This document shows positions 18,470 through 27,216 of a stretch of 64,000 nucleotides of DNA, piece after piece; position 1 is the stretch's first letter; every line of letters begins with the position of its first letter. The translations under genes were made by a program, and so were the position numbers. The notes under the pieces were generated by a model. The model was not told where the DNA came from. It saw only the letters and a program-made list of their open reading frames with translations, and did no database searches. This DNA comes from an uncultured Bacilli bacterium (GTDB lineage Bacteria > Bacillota_I > Bacilli_A > RF39 > UBA660), in contig CAKOKQ010000009.1 in NCBI GenBank assembly GCA_934095825.1, forward strand, positions 12,459-76,458, read 5' to 3'.

Positions 18470-19615
18470 ATGGCAAAACATGAAACCAAATATAATAAAT
18501 ATGCTAAAAGCATTTTCGCAAACTTAATTACAGTTTTAATATTTAATACTGTAATTATTTGTTTGTACATAAAATATTGTAAATCCTTAGATACTTCATC
18601 AGATCCTAACCTTCATAGACTTTATACCCTTATTTTTGGTGTTATAGTAGTGACTCTAGTTTTTATTAATATAAGCTTTCTGTTTGGCCAAATTATGGCT
18701 AAAATTAATATTAAAAGAATTAATAAAAAAATCGAAAAACAGAATAAATATCTCTATTATCGGGAGTTACCAAATCATTTTGGAATTGGTGTTAATACCT
18801 TACTAATAGATTCTAAAATCGAAAATGAAAAAGACATCGTTGCTGTTATCCTCGATTTATGTGCTAAAAAATATTTAAAACTATTTAAATTAGGAAATAA
18901 ATATTTTATCAAAGTATTAAATTATCAAAATGATCAGCTTTTAGAAAACGAAAAGTATATAATGCAATATATTTCTCAAAATAAAGTTAAAGATATTAAC
19001 TATAATGAATGGTATAGATTATGTTTAGAAGATGGAAAAAAATTAGATTTATATACTGATTCTCAAGAAAAAAAGAATAATTTTAATTTTTTGGAAAAAT
19101 TTGGGACTGTCGGTAATATTATCAAAAATATAATAGTTCTATTAATTAGTATCTTAATGACCATAGCTACTCTTGAGGTAGATAACCCCTATAGTATAAT
19201 CTCGGCCATCTTTTCCGGAATAGTATGCTTTATAATGCTTAGTTTTATGGCTCAACTTGTCTACAGTGCCTTATGTTTTATCGTTTATTCTCTCCAAGAA
19301 GTAATTAATGCGGGTATTAACTCTTATAATGAAGAAATGAGAAATAATTTAAAAAGAACCCCTAAAGGGATAGAAGAATATTATAAATTAAAATCCTTTG
19401 CTAACTTCTTAGATGACTTTGGGGCTTTTGCAGGGAAAGAACCCGAAGAGATAATATTATGGGATTATTACCTTTCTTATGCCCAAGTTTTTGGTTTAAC
19501 CGAAAAAATAATGAAGACTGGTTATAATAAACTTATAAACAATTCTTCATTTAATATTGATGATATTAATAATCTAACTTTAGATAATATTTATTTAAAT
19601 AGTCCTAAAGACTAA
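18470..19615 (+). CDS. Multi-TM protein, DUF2207-like C-terminus
   Basis: A 381-residue membrane protein (ATG 18470 behind TTAGGGTGAG). TM segments lie at about residues 15-38, 55-80, 220-240 and 248-275. The soluble part between TM2 and TM3 looks like a winged-helix-style cytoplasmic domain, and the C-terminal FLDDFGAFAG...YLSYAQVFGL stretch resembles the end of DUF2207 proteins. Function unknown. Its stop codon overlaps that of the convergent SleB-like gene by three bases (19612-19615), leaving no room for a separate terminator. Confidence 0.7.
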   Translation: MAKHETKYNKYAKSIFANLITVLIFNTVIICLYIKYCKSLDTSSDPNLHRLYTLIFGVIVVTLVFINISFLFGQIMAKINIKRINKKIEKQNKYLYYRELPNHFGIGVNTLLIDSKIENEKDIVAVILDLCAKKYLKLFKLGNKYFIKVLNYQNDQLLENEKYIMQYISQNKVKDINYNEWYRLCLEDGKKLDLYTDSQEKKNNFNFLEKFGTVGNIIKNIIVLLISILMTIATLEVDNPYSIISAIFSGIVCFIMLSFMAQLVYSALCFIVYSLQEVINAGINSYNEEMRNNLKRTPKGIEEYYKLKSFANFLDDFGAFAGKEPEEIILWDYYLSYAQVFGLTEKIMKTGYNKLINNSSFNIDDINNLTLDNIYLNSPKD

Positions 19616-20034
19616 TATAACTCTACACATACTCCCGAATCAGGTTTATAAAAGCAATGGTTCTTATATCTTCCTGCTAGAGCCTGATCATACCATTTAT
19701 TTTTGCAAGAATCGCCAGTTTTCGGAGCATAAAACCATAAAGCATGGGTCGCCGGATAGAAATATTCTCCCCTTAAAACTCTTTTGGCTAAATCTTTTTC
19801 TTTAGTAGTCGCACCTCCTTGAAACAAACTAGATTTTGTCCCACTAAACTGATTTTTTTGATAAATAGCATCAGTAATAGTGCGAATATCTTTAAAAGTT
19901 AGACAGTTGGCAATAGCTCTATTAATAACAACATTACCAACCATCAGCATCCCCAGATTACCTTCCGCTAAAGCCTCAGCCCGCATAATTCTAGCCAGTA
20001 AATCTAGTTCCTTCGTCGTATAATTAATTAACAT
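19612..20034 (-). CDS. SleB/CwlJ-like cell wall hydrolase, no signal peptide
   Basis: A 140-residue protein matching the cell-wall hydrolase (Hydrolase_2) family of SleB and CwlJ: an N-terminal LLARIMRAEALAEG with the catalytic-type Glu, then VGNVVINRA, FSG and a C-terminal KNHCFY. Such enzymes act as lytic transglycosylases or amidases on peptidoglycan. It is only the catalytic domain and has no export signal, like the amidase and M23 enzymes around it. AGGTG lies just before the ATG. Confidence 0.85.
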   Translation of the reverse strand: MLINYTTKELDLLARIMRAEALAEGNLGMLMVGNVVINRAIANCLTFKDIRTITDAIYQKNQFSGTKSSLFQGGATTKEKDLAKRVLRGEYFYPATHALWFYAPKTGDSCKNKWYDQALAGRYKNHCFYKPDSGVCVELY

Positions 20035-20180
20035 AAAAAATCACCTATAAAATTATATGCTCCAAAATAAAACTCATTATCTTTTAATTACTATCTTTTT
20101 TTAACCATCTATGCTAAAATCAAGATAAGAAAAAAGAGAACGATTTGTTCTACTTTTAATAAGTTAAAGGAGTGTTTATA

Positions 20181-20933
20181 ATGAATTGGTTTTTAACTTT
20201 TATGTTTATTTTTTATATTGGCTGTACTTGTGGTTGGATTATGGAGTTGTTTTTTAGACGAGCCGTTTCCGGTAAATGGGTAAACCCCGGATTTCTAGTT
20301 GGCCCTTACTTACCAATATATGGTTTTGGTCTAACGACCTTAACGGCTATTTACTTAATATTTCATAATTTAAATGTTCACCCAATTGTTGTTATTTTAC
20401 TAATGGGCGCTACGATGACTCTCATTGAGTTTATTGGCGGTTTGTCATTTGTAGATGGGAAGGGACCAAAACTTTGGGATTATTCCAATGAATGGGGAAA
20501 CTACAAAGGAATAATCTGTCCGTTATTTTCGGCTATCTGGACTGGTATTGCCGCTCTTTATTACTTCTTACTGGCTCAACCTATCCTAAATGGCCTAAAA
20601 TGGTTTTCTAATAACCTAGCCTTTTCCTTTGTCCTTGGTGTTTTCTTTGGGGTTATCGTTATTGACTATGTTTATTCAACTAACTTATACCATAAGATTA
20701 AAAAGTACGCTAAAGATAATGATATTCCAGTTAAATTAGAAGAATTAAAAGTATCTATCCGTGAACACCAAGAAAAAGCAAAAGAGAAATATTCATTTAT
20801 CTTACCATTTAATCAAAATATTTCTCTTAAAGAACATCTAGAAAAATATAAAAAACAAGTATCAGCCAGAGAAAAGAAGACTTTAAAATTATTTAAGAAA
20901 CAAGAAAAAAAGGAAACTAAAAATAAAAGATAA
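20181..20933 (+). CDS. Putative ABC transporter permease (CmpB-like, PF06541 type)
   Basis: A 250-residue integral membrane protein starting at ATG 20181 behind AAAGGAG. The first half has the family pattern: GWIMELFFRR, then W-V-N-P-G-F-L-x-G-P-Y-L-P-I-Y-G-F-G, and a later WDYSNEWGN. About five TM segments cover residues 1-170; a basic cytoplasmic tail follows. Despite the name, no ABC ATPase is adjacent and the function of this family is not established. Confidence 0.85.
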   Translation: MNWFLTFMFIFYIGCTCGWIMELFFRRAVSGKWVNPGFLVGPYLPIYGFGLTTLTAIYLIFHNLNVHPIVVILLMGATMTLIEFIGGLSFVDGKGPKLWDYSNEWGNYKGIICPLFSAIWTGIAALYYFLLAQPILNGLKWFSNNLAFSFVLGVFFGVIVIDYVYSTNLYHKIKKYAKDNDIPVKLEELKVSIREHQEKAKEKYSFILPFNQNISLKEHLEKYKKQVSAREKKTLKLFKKQEKKETKNKR

Positions 20934-20959
20934 GAGACTTATATAAAAAGTAACCGTGG

Positions 20960-21505
20960 TTATTTAATTAATAACTTTTGACCAACACGAATGAGATTTG
21001 GGTTAGAACCTATAATCTCTTTATTTTTGCGGTAAAGTTCTTGCCATGTCATTTTATATTTTTTAGCAATCTTAGTTAAATTATCTTTTCTTTTAACAAT
21101 ATAATAAATATGCTTATCCTCATCATAATTTAATGAATATTCTTCAGGATCAAGTATTTTATTGGTTTTTAAATCTTTTACCCTTAAATGTAAGTGAATA
21201 CCTGTTGCAATACCTGTCATCCCAGTTGTCCCAATAGCAGTATTCTTGTTAACCATTTGCCCTTTTTTTACTAAAATTTTATCTAAATGGGCATGCATAA
21301 ATTCTTTATTTATTCTTGGATATTTAATTTTAACTGCTTTTGCCCCTGTAATTAAGCCAGTAAAAGTTACAATTCCTTCTTCGATTGCATACTGTTTTAT
21401 TTTCTTCCTGTAAGTCCCATAATCAACGGCTTTATGTTTGTTACTAAACTTCTGGGTTATATAATGCCCTTTGTTATGAAAGATTAAATTACTTATTTTG
21501 CTCAT
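20960..21505 (-). CDS. M23 peptidase with C-terminal LysM, endolysin-like
   Basis: A 181-residue LytM-type metallo-endopeptidase. HKAVD (His24, Asp28) and HLH (His104, His106) supply the zinc ligands and catalytic His. A LysM module fills about residues 135-181. The start at 21505 follows AAGGAGG with good spacing; it overlaps the end of the holin gene. No signal peptide. With the holin directly upstream this forms a holin-endolysin pair of phage style that would cleave peptide cross-links once the holin opens the membrane. Confidence 0.9.
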   Translation of the reverse strand: MSKISNLIFHNKGHYITQKFSNKHKAVDYGTYRKKIKQYAIEEGIVTFTGLITGAKAVKIKYPRINKEFMHAHLDKILVKKGQMVNKNTAIGTTGMTGIATGIHLHLRVKDLKTNKILDPEEYSLNYDEDKHIYYIVKRKDNLTKIAKKYKMTWQELYRKNKEIIGSNPNLIRVGQKLLIK

Positions 21506-21863
21506 TTTCCTCACCTCCTTTCATATTACTAAATTTATCCTTAATGATAGTCGGTAACTTAATACCCATAGCACTCCAATTTTCTAAAATACTTATTCCT
21601 TCATTAGCAATAAACATATAAATAACAATATTTCTTAAATAGCCATTATCTTTAAGTAAAATATCTAATATTTCTACTACTATAACTAAAATAATATAAC
21701 CAATTTTCTTAATAATTCCCTTCGCCCCTACTTTACTACTTAACTTTCCCGTATAAAAAGCCCGCATTACCCCACTTAAATAATCTAAGACAATAAATAT
21801 TAGTAAGGCTTTAAAAAGAGTATCGTATCCCGTTAGGATAGATAGAAAAAATGTATCATTCAT
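21489..21863 (-). CDS. Phage-type holin (holin_4/TcdE family)
   Basis: A 124-residue small membrane protein with three to four TM segments. LDYLSGVMRAF, GAKGIIKKIGY and the NEGISILEN motif near residue 90 are hallmarks of the holin_4 family, which includes TcdE and UtxA. Holins form pores that release endolysins or, in some bacteria, toxins. It is first in a two-gene operon with the M23 endolysin, with overlapping reading frames. No other phage genes are adjacent. Confidence 0.93.
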   Translation of the reverse strand: MNDTFFLSILTGYDTLFKALLIFIVLDYLSGVMRAFYTGKLSSKVGAKGIIKKIGYIILVIVVEILDILLKDNGYLRNIVIYMFIANEGISILENWSAMGIKLPTIIKDKFSNMKGGEENEQNK

Positions 21864-21950
21864 AAATTCACCTCGTTATTTTATTTCTACTATATCTTAT
21901 GTCACTTCATTTCAACTTCATAATTTCTTCGCCTAATTTTCATCAAAAAC

Positions 21951-21978
21951 TTAGCACTCTCTAATTGACAAGTGCTAA
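21951..21978 (+). promoter_or_regulatory. CIRCE-like HrcA operator upstream of htpG
   Basis: TTAGCACTC and AAGTGCTAA form the CIRCE inverted repeat, with one arm mismatch (A for G) and a 10-base spacer instead of the usual 9. HrcA binding here would block the promoter that starts inside it. Confidence 0.8.
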
Positions 21979-21993
21979 AAAAAGCATTATACT
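21965..21993 (+). promoter_or_regulatory. htpG promoter embedded in CIRCE
   Basis: TTGACA (21965-21970), 17 bases, TATACT (21988-21993). The -35 box lies in the operator spacer and right arm. Confidence 0.8.
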
Positions 21994-22075
21994 TTATTTA
22001 GCATTCAAGAAATATGACTGCTAAAGCAAAAAGATAACACTAAATAATATATTTATACAAAAGGAGATAATATAT

Positions 22076-23968
22076 ATGAAGAAAAAAGCCTTTAAAGCGG
22101 AATCTAAAAAACTAATGGATTTAATGATTAATTCCATTTATACAAACAAAGAAATATTTTTAAGAGAGATTATATCTAATGCTAGTGATGCTATAGATAA
22201 ACTACATTATATGTCTTTAACTGATAAAGATATCAAAGTAGATACTTCTAAATTTAATATTCATATTACCCCTGATAAAGTAAGTAAAACCTTAACTATC
22301 AGTGATAATGGTATTGGTATGACTGAAGAAGAATTAGAAAATAACCTAGGTACCATTGCTAAGAGTGGGTCAAGTGATTTTAAAGAAAATAATGAACATA
22401 AAGAAAATATTGATATCATTGGTAAATTCGGGGTTGGTTTCTACTCAGCCTTCATGGTAGCCAGTAAAGTAGAAGTTATATCTAAAAAATATGGTACTGA
22501 TAAAGCCAGTAAATGGACTTCTAGTGGTATAGATGGTTATGAGATCGAACCGGCTACTAAAGAAAATTATGGTACTGATATTATTTTATCTTTAAAAGAT
22601 GATACTGAAGATGAAAAGTATTCTAAGTACTTAGAAGAATATGAAATTTCAACTTTAATTAAGAAATATAGCGATTATATAACTTATCCAATTACTATGT
22701 ATGAAACTCATAAGCATTTAAAACCTAAAAAAGATGAAAAAGATCCTGATGAGTATGAAGAACATACCGAACTTGCTACTTTAAATTCTTTAATTCCTAT
22801 TTGGAAGAAAGATAAATCAAAAATAACTGATGAAGAATATAATACTTTCTATAGTGATAAATTCTTTGATTATGAAGAACCAATTGCTCATATTCATACT
22901 AAGGCTGAAGGTACTATCGAATATACTTCCCTAGTTTATATTCCTTCTCATGCTCCTTTTGATTACTATACAAAAGAGTACGAAAAAGGTTTACAACTAT
23001 ATTCTAATGGCGTTTTAATTACAGATAAATGTTCTGATTTATTACCAGACTACTTTAGTTTTGTTAAAGGTGTTGTAGATTCACCTGACTTATCTTTAAA
23101 TATTTCGAGAGAAACCTTACAACAAAATCGTATCTTAAAGACTATTGCTAATTCTATTGAAAGTAAGATTAAAAAAGAATTAGAAACTATGCGTGATGAA
23201 GACCGTGCTAAATATGAAAAATTCTATACGGCTTTTGGTATGCAAATAAAGTATGCAGTATATAATAATTATGGTATAGATAAAGATAAAGTAAAAGATT
23301 TAGTAATGTTTATTTCATCAAACGATAAAAAATATACAACCTTAAAAGAATATGTTAGTCGTATGAAAGAAGACCAAAAAGGTATATTCTATGCCTGTGG
23401 GGAATCTGTTGATAAGATTGACTTGTTACCACAAGTAGAAGCCGCTAAAGAAAAAGGTTATGAAATTCTATACTGCACTGAATATGTTGATGAATTTGCT
23501 CTTATGACTTTAAGAAGTTATGAAGAAAAAGAATTTAAGAATGTATGTAGTGAAAATGCTAATTTAGAAACTGAAGAAGAAAAGAAAGAATTAGAAGAAA
23601 AGAATACTGAGGCTAAAGAAATGTTTACCTTCATGCAAGAGTCTATACCAGATGTTAAAGCTATTAAATTTACTAATAAATTAAAGAATCACCCTGTATG
23701 CTTATCCAGTGAAGGCGATATTTCCGTTGAAATGGAAAAGACTATGAAAAATATGCCATTTGATAATGGGGTAACGGCTAACAAAGTCTTAGAAATAAAT
23801 GAAAATCATGAAATTGCTAAGAAGATTAAAGACTTATATGCTAATAATAAAGAAGAATTAAAGAATTATACTAAGATTTTATATGCTGAGGCTAGATTAA
23901 TCGAAGGCTTAAGTATTGAAAATCCAACCGAAATAAGCAATTTAATTTGTGAATATCTTGCTAAATAA
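22076..23968 (+). CDS. htpG: Molecular chaperone HtpG (Hsp90)
   Basis: A 630-residue ATP-dependent chaperone of normal length. The N-terminal GHKL ATPase is clear: REIISNASDAIDKL, DNGIGMT and GKFGVGFYSAF, followed by the middle domain with SRETLQQN and a C-terminal dimerisation region. It remodels client proteins during stress in the cytoplasm. A CIRCE-like element over its promoter indicates control by HrcA, which is unusual for htpG in model Bacilli. A zinc-ribbon membrane protein gene follows 11 bases later. Confidence 0.97.
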   Translation: MKKKAFKAESKKLMDLMINSIYTNKEIFLREIISNASDAIDKLHYMSLTDKDIKVDTSKFNIHITPDKVSKTLTISDNGIGMTEEELENNLGTIAKSGSSDFKENNEHKENIDIIGKFGVGFYSAFMVASKVEVISKKYGTDKASKWTSSGIDGYEIEPATKENYGTDIILSLKDDTEDEKYSKYLEEYEISTLIKKYSDYITYPITMYETHKHLKPKKDEKDPDEYEEHTELATLNSLIPIWKKDKSKITDEEYNTFYSDKFFDYEEPIAHIHTKAEGTIEYTSLVYIPSHAPFDYYTKEYEKGLQLYSNGVLITDKCSDLLPDYFSFVKGVVDSPDLSLNISRETLQQNRILKTIANSIESKIKKELETMRDEDRAKYEKFYTAFGMQIKYAVYNNYGIDKDKVKDLVMFISSNDKKYTTLKEYVSRMKEDQKGIFYACGESVDKIDLLPQVEAAKEKGYEILYCTEYVDEFALMTLRSYEEKEFKNVCSENANLETEEEKKELEEKNTEAKEMFTFMQESIPDVKAIKFTNKLKNHPVCLSSEGDISVEMEKTMKNMPFDNGVTANKVLEINENHEIAKKIKDLYANNKEELKNYTKILYAEARLIEGLSIENPTEISNLICEYLAK

Positions 23969-23979
23969 AGGAGGTCTTT

Positions 23980-24417
23980 GTGTCTTATAAAGATTTAATA
24001 AACCGTAGTATGCCTGAAAGAAATGGCTTTGATGAATTATTTAACTTTAACTTAATAATAATTATTATCTTAAGTATAATGGATATCTTTATTAATAATA
24101 TTTATTTAAGTTTAGCCCTAGTTTTTAGCATTGCTATTCTAATATTTAGAGTAGTATCTAAAAATGTTAAACAAAGAAGAAAAGAAAATAATATCTATGT
24201 TAAGATAATAAGTTATCCTAAAAAGAAATTTAAGTTATATATAGATATAATTAAAAACTATAATAAAGCCTTATATAAAAGATGTCCAAAGTGTCATCAA
24301 GTATTAAAATTACCTTTAAAAAAAGGTACGCATACGGTTAAATGTCCAGAATGTGGTAATTCTTTTACCGTAAAATGTAATCGTAATGAAGTTGTTAAGG
24401 CTGAGATAGTAAAGTAA
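23980..24417 (+). CDS. Two-TM protein with C-terminal zinc ribbon
   Basis: A 145-residue protein with a GTG start behind AAGGAGG. Two hydrophobic segments lie at about residues 24-40 and 42-60; a basic linker leads to a zinc ribbon with CPKC and CPECG knuckles at about residues 102-125. It sits just after htpG and is probably in the same heat-regulated transcript. The zinc ribbon suggests nucleic-acid or protein binding at the membrane; no specific function is known. Confidence 0.8.
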   Translation: MSYKDLINRSMPERNGFDELFNFNLIIIIILSIMDIFINNIYLSLALVFSIAILIFRVVSKNVKQRRKENNIYVKIISYPKKKFKLYIDIIKNYNKALYKRCPKCHQVLKLPLKKGTHTVKCPECGNSFTVKCNRNEVVKAEIVK

Positions 24418-24420
24418 AAA

Positions 24421-24460
24421 GATTGTTAGGTTTAGATTAAAACATCTAACAATTTTTTTG
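24421..24460 (+). terminator. Terminator of the htpG operon
   Basis: ATTGTTAG pairs with CTAACAAT across a 16-base loop and is followed by TTTTTT. Confidence 0.8.
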
Positions 24461-24529
24461 CTATAAAATTTATATATATGTATAAATTAATAATCTTTAT
24501 ATGATATACTGGTGCTGGAGGGTTACATT

Positions 24530-24838
24530 ATGGAAGATAAATATACTTTTGAAACAACTTCTTCTTCTGAAATGAATTTAGTTGTAAGTAGACACAAATT
24601 AGTATTAGCCTTGGAAGAGTTAAGTAGATGGCGTCGAGATTTATGTAAGGGATATGATAATAATATTCAGTATTTATGTGAAGGAAAATTATATAATCAA
24701 CAAGATATGTTTAGAAATCAAGAGATACCTAGAGACGAAAATGGCTTTATTAAAGATAGTAAAACCATTTATGAAGTAAACGACATAATAGACAACATTG
24801 ATAATATACTATATGATGTTAAAGATTTATTGGATTAA
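24530..24838 (+). CDS. Small hypothetical protein
   Basis: A 102-residue soluble protein starting at ATG 24530, eight bases after GGAGGG. It is helical, with a W-R-R-D-L segment near residue 36 and an acidic C-terminus. No family recognised. It is alone on its transcript, convergent with the surface-protein gene, and ends at a shared stem-loop. Confidence 0.75.
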   Translation: MEDKYTFETTSSSEMNLVVSRHKLVLALEELSRWRRDLCKGYDNNIQYLCEGKLYNQQDMFRNQEIPRDENGFIKDSKTIYEVNDIIDNIDNILYDVKDLLD

Positions 24839-24885
24839 AAAAGAGAACTTAACTAACAGGGTGTTAAATAGTTCTCTTTAATTTT
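24838..24885. terminator. Bidirectional terminator
   Basis: AAAGAGAACT and AGTTCTCTTT form the base of a stem with an inner TTAAC/GTTAA pairing; AT-rich tails lie on both sides, between the convergent 24530 and 24884 genes. Confidence 0.75.
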
Positions 24886-26839
24886 AATTAGTTTTTACTA
24901 CGAATGGGTCATTAATAGTGCCAATTCCACCAGATATTTCAATATCAGATTTTAACGAAATAACAGGTTTAAACATCATGTCCCAATTTACCCAACACCA
25001 ATCACTTACCCGACCAATATTATAGCAAATATTATATGCAGTCTTATAATAAGAACTAAATAAAGATGGCGACATAGTCCAATAAAAATTTTCTGAATAT
25101 GTCCATGACAATGTGTTTAAAATACTTGCATTTAATCCAGAATACATTAACTCATCATATGTAATTAGTCCAATAGGATAGGCTAAAGATTTATTACCTG
25201 TGTTTGAATTGTTAGTCGTAAAAAAATCATTTTCATTATTACAATTAAAGCTAGCAATGTTATTCCATAAATTATAATTTGATTCATATTTTGTATCTAC
25301 ATTTGTTTGAACCCCGTTGCCTTGACTATTACTAGCTAAATTTCTATTGTTACAAAATCCATTATCAGCCACATATAAGTTGAAGCCATTGGTTAAAATT
25401 TTTTGCTTATACCATGTATCGAGTCTAGATTTTATAGTTGAATCATTTTCATTTTTATTAATATTTTCTTTTGATGTAATATCTTTTCCATATTTATAAC
25501 CAGTAAATGCAGGAGAATCCCACCCGCCATTAAATTGCGAATTATAAGTTGTATTAGAATCGTCATTGTAATACATAATTCTAATTGAATTATCGCCGTT
25601 AATTCTGATGATTTGCCAAGTCATATCAGCAAATTTAACAAAATTGTTTTTTACATTGCCTCTATAGTAATAAGTAACCCCATAATTATCACTTGATTTA
25701 TAAAGTCCCTTGTCTGATTTATCGCTTTCATTAATTGATTGACCATATGTAATGACATTTAATTTATAGTTAATTGCAGGATAGTCTTTTCCATTTAGAT
25801 TTATATTCCCGTTTGATTTTTCAGCACCAATTACTTTATATATAAGCGTTCCGCTTGTTGAATATCCGCTCGATATTTTTCCAGAAGCGTCAAATTGAAC
25901 TTTCTCATCATGTATAAAAAAATTGTTGTTGCTGTTGTTCCAGTCTATTTCGGTTGGGTCTATTTCTACAAAGCTTTCAAGGTTAAAAATTCCTGTTTGG
26001 TTATTAAAAGAATAATTACTCGCTAAATGCGGTAAAGTATCAAATTTACTAGTGCCACTCGTAGCCTCGTCGCTCTTTATTGCTTTCTCATCAAGTTTGG
26101 TAACTGTAAGATATGTAGTTGCAACATTATGTTTTTCTTCCCAGTTAATAATTGGAGCCGTTTTGCTTAAGTCGGGTGTTCCTTTTGATTCAATTTTAGA
26201 AATTGCTGTTTCTGGACTACTTTGATATTCATTAGCCAGTATCGCATCATGTAAAGTTGTATAACCTTCATCTACAGGACTCCAACTACTAGGTTGCGCT
26301 TTAACAACAATTTTAGATTTCAATGTCTTAGTTTCGTTATTTAAATCTTCCATCGTTGTATCATAATCAATCCAAACTCTTAAAGTATAATCTTCACTAT
26401 CGCTACTACCTAAAGAACCCTTGGCTAAAATATGACTTTCAATACTCCCCTCATTTACCGTATCTGTTGATTCATAATCACTTAATTTTTTAATCTCTTC
26501 ATTATTAATCATCACATTTAAAAATTTACTAGATAAAGTAGTTCCTTTTAAACTTTCTAAATTAACTGTATAACTGGCAAAAATATCACAAGTATTAGTA
26601 ATGGTAAAACTAAATGGTGTTAACTTTTTACCTTTTTCATTAGTTATGGGATAGGCATTTTCTAAAGAAATATTGTTCTTTTGACTAGTAATTTCTACAT
26701 TAAAACACTTCGTTGTTGCCGTATTAACGCTATCTTGCGTATTTATAGTTTGCCATAGAGAATAGCTCGTTCCTATAAATATAGTTAATATAAAAATTAT
26801 AATAGTAGAAATTAATAAAATTCTTGATTTAGACTTCAT
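24884..26839 (-). CDS. Large secreted surface protein with TasA/camelysin-like N-terminus
   Basis: A 651-residue predicted surface protein. Residues 7-28 are a signal or anchor segment ending GTSYSLW, as in TasA/CalY-type fibre proteins; residues about 30-180 are a beta-rich domain of that style (KCFNVEITS, PFSFTITNTC, VWIDYDTT). The middle is Ser/Asn/Thr-rich. The C-terminal ~250 residues have repeating aromatic elements such as MTWQIIRINGD and YWTMSPSLF, a domain resembling DUF6273-like lectin or surface modules. The function is probably adhesive or structural. The promoter region is shared with a divergent ribbon-helix-helix regulator and contains its putative operators. Confidence 0.75.
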   Translation of the reverse strand: MKSKSRILLISTIIIFILTIFIGTSYSLWQTINTQDSVNTATTKCFNVEITSQKNNISLENAYPITNEKGKKLTPFSFTITNTCDIFASYTVNLESLKGTTLSSKFLNVMINNEEIKKLSDYESTDTVNEGSIESHILAKGSLGSSDSEDYTLRVWIDYDTTMEDLNNETKTLKSKIVVKAQPSSWSPVDEGYTTLHDAILANEYQSSPETAISKIESKGTPDLSKTAPIINWEEKHNVATTYLTVTKLDEKAIKSDEATSGTSKFDTLPHLASNYSFNNQTGIFNLESFVEIDPTEIDWNNSNNNFFIHDEKVQFDASGKISSGYSTSGTLIYKVIGAEKSNGNINLNGKDYPAINYKLNVITYGQSINESDKSDKGLYKSSDNYGVTYYYRGNVKNNFVKFADMTWQIIRINGDNSIRIMYYNDDSNTTYNSQFNGGWDSPAFTGYKYGKDITSKENINKNENDSTIKSRLDTWYKQKILTNGFNLYVADNGFCNNRNLASNSQGNGVQTNVDTKYESNYNLWNNIASFNCNNENDFFTTNNSNTGNKSLAYPIGLITYDELMYSGLNASILNTLSWTYSENFYWTMSPSLFSSYYKTAYNICYNIGRVSDWCWVNWDMMFKPVISLKSDIEISGGIGTINDPFVVKTN

Positions 26840-26851
26840 ATTTTGCTCCTT

Positions 26852-26929
26852 ATGATACTAATATCATACCATTGTGCAACTTTGGGTATAAGTATCACCT
26901 TGGTATAATTTTGATATGGAAGTGATACT
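26852..26929. promoter_or_regulatory. Divergent promoter with repeated TGATACT operator-like motifs
   Basis: AGTATCAC (26891-26898) and GTGATACT (26922-26929) are perfect inverted arms flanking an extended -10 box TGGTATAAT (26901-26909) for the small regulator gene. A second near-palindrome, ATGATACTAATATCAT (26852-26867), lies at the start region of the surface-protein transcript. The shared core TGATACT suggests one regulator acting on both genes. Confidence 0.6.
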
Positions 26930-27079
26930 ATGAATATGACATTGCGTATGGCAATAGACTTATATAATGATTTGAAAAAGATAGCCTTAGAAGAAGAAAG
27001 AAGTATAAATGGCGAAATTTGTTACATACTAAAAAAGTATATTGAAGAATATAAAAAGGATAAAGAAAAATCTAAATAG
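26930..27079 (+). CDS. Ribbon-helix-helix (Arc-type) transcriptional regulator
   Basis: A 49-residue protein with the Arc/MetJ pattern: an N-terminal beta strand MTLRMAIDLYNDLKKIA, then a turn with EERSINGEI and a second helix CYILKKYIEEYKK. The hydrophobic spacing and the R-S-x-N-x-E-I turn fit Arc-family repressors, which dimerise through the strand and read short repeats in DNA. It is divergent from the surface-protein gene, and its promoter is flanked by an inverted TGATACT repeat, so autoregulation is likely. No toxin partner follows. Confidence 0.8.
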   Translation: MNMTLRMAIDLYNDLKKIALEEERSINGEICYILKKYIEEYKKDKEKSK

Positions 27080-27152
27080 AGCATATAATAATTATTAGAA
27101 ATATTAATAAATTTCTTATTAACACTATGTGTTATTTTCTTTTATAAATTAA

Positions 27153-27179
27153 TTAGCACTCACACTTGACAAGTGCTAA
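27153..27179 (+). promoter_or_regulatory. CIRCE HrcA operator upstream of clpB
   Basis: TTAGCACTC, a 9-base spacer and AAGTGCTAA: canonical CIRCE geometry with a single G-to-A change in the right arm, the same change as at htpG. Confidence 0.85.
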
Positions 27180-27193
27180 AAAATGAGTATAAT
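27166..27193 (+). promoter_or_regulatory. clpB promoter embedded in CIRCE
   Basis: TTGACA (27166-27171), 16 bases, TATAAT (27188-27193). The -35 box lies inside the operator, so HrcA would occlude it. Confidence 0.85.
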
Positions 27194-27216
27194 TAATACT
27201 CGAAAGGGGAATGTAT

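Noticed and set aside
17205..21863. Complete prophage around the holin
   Set aside because: No capsid, tail, terminase, replication or integrase genes flank the hydrolases.
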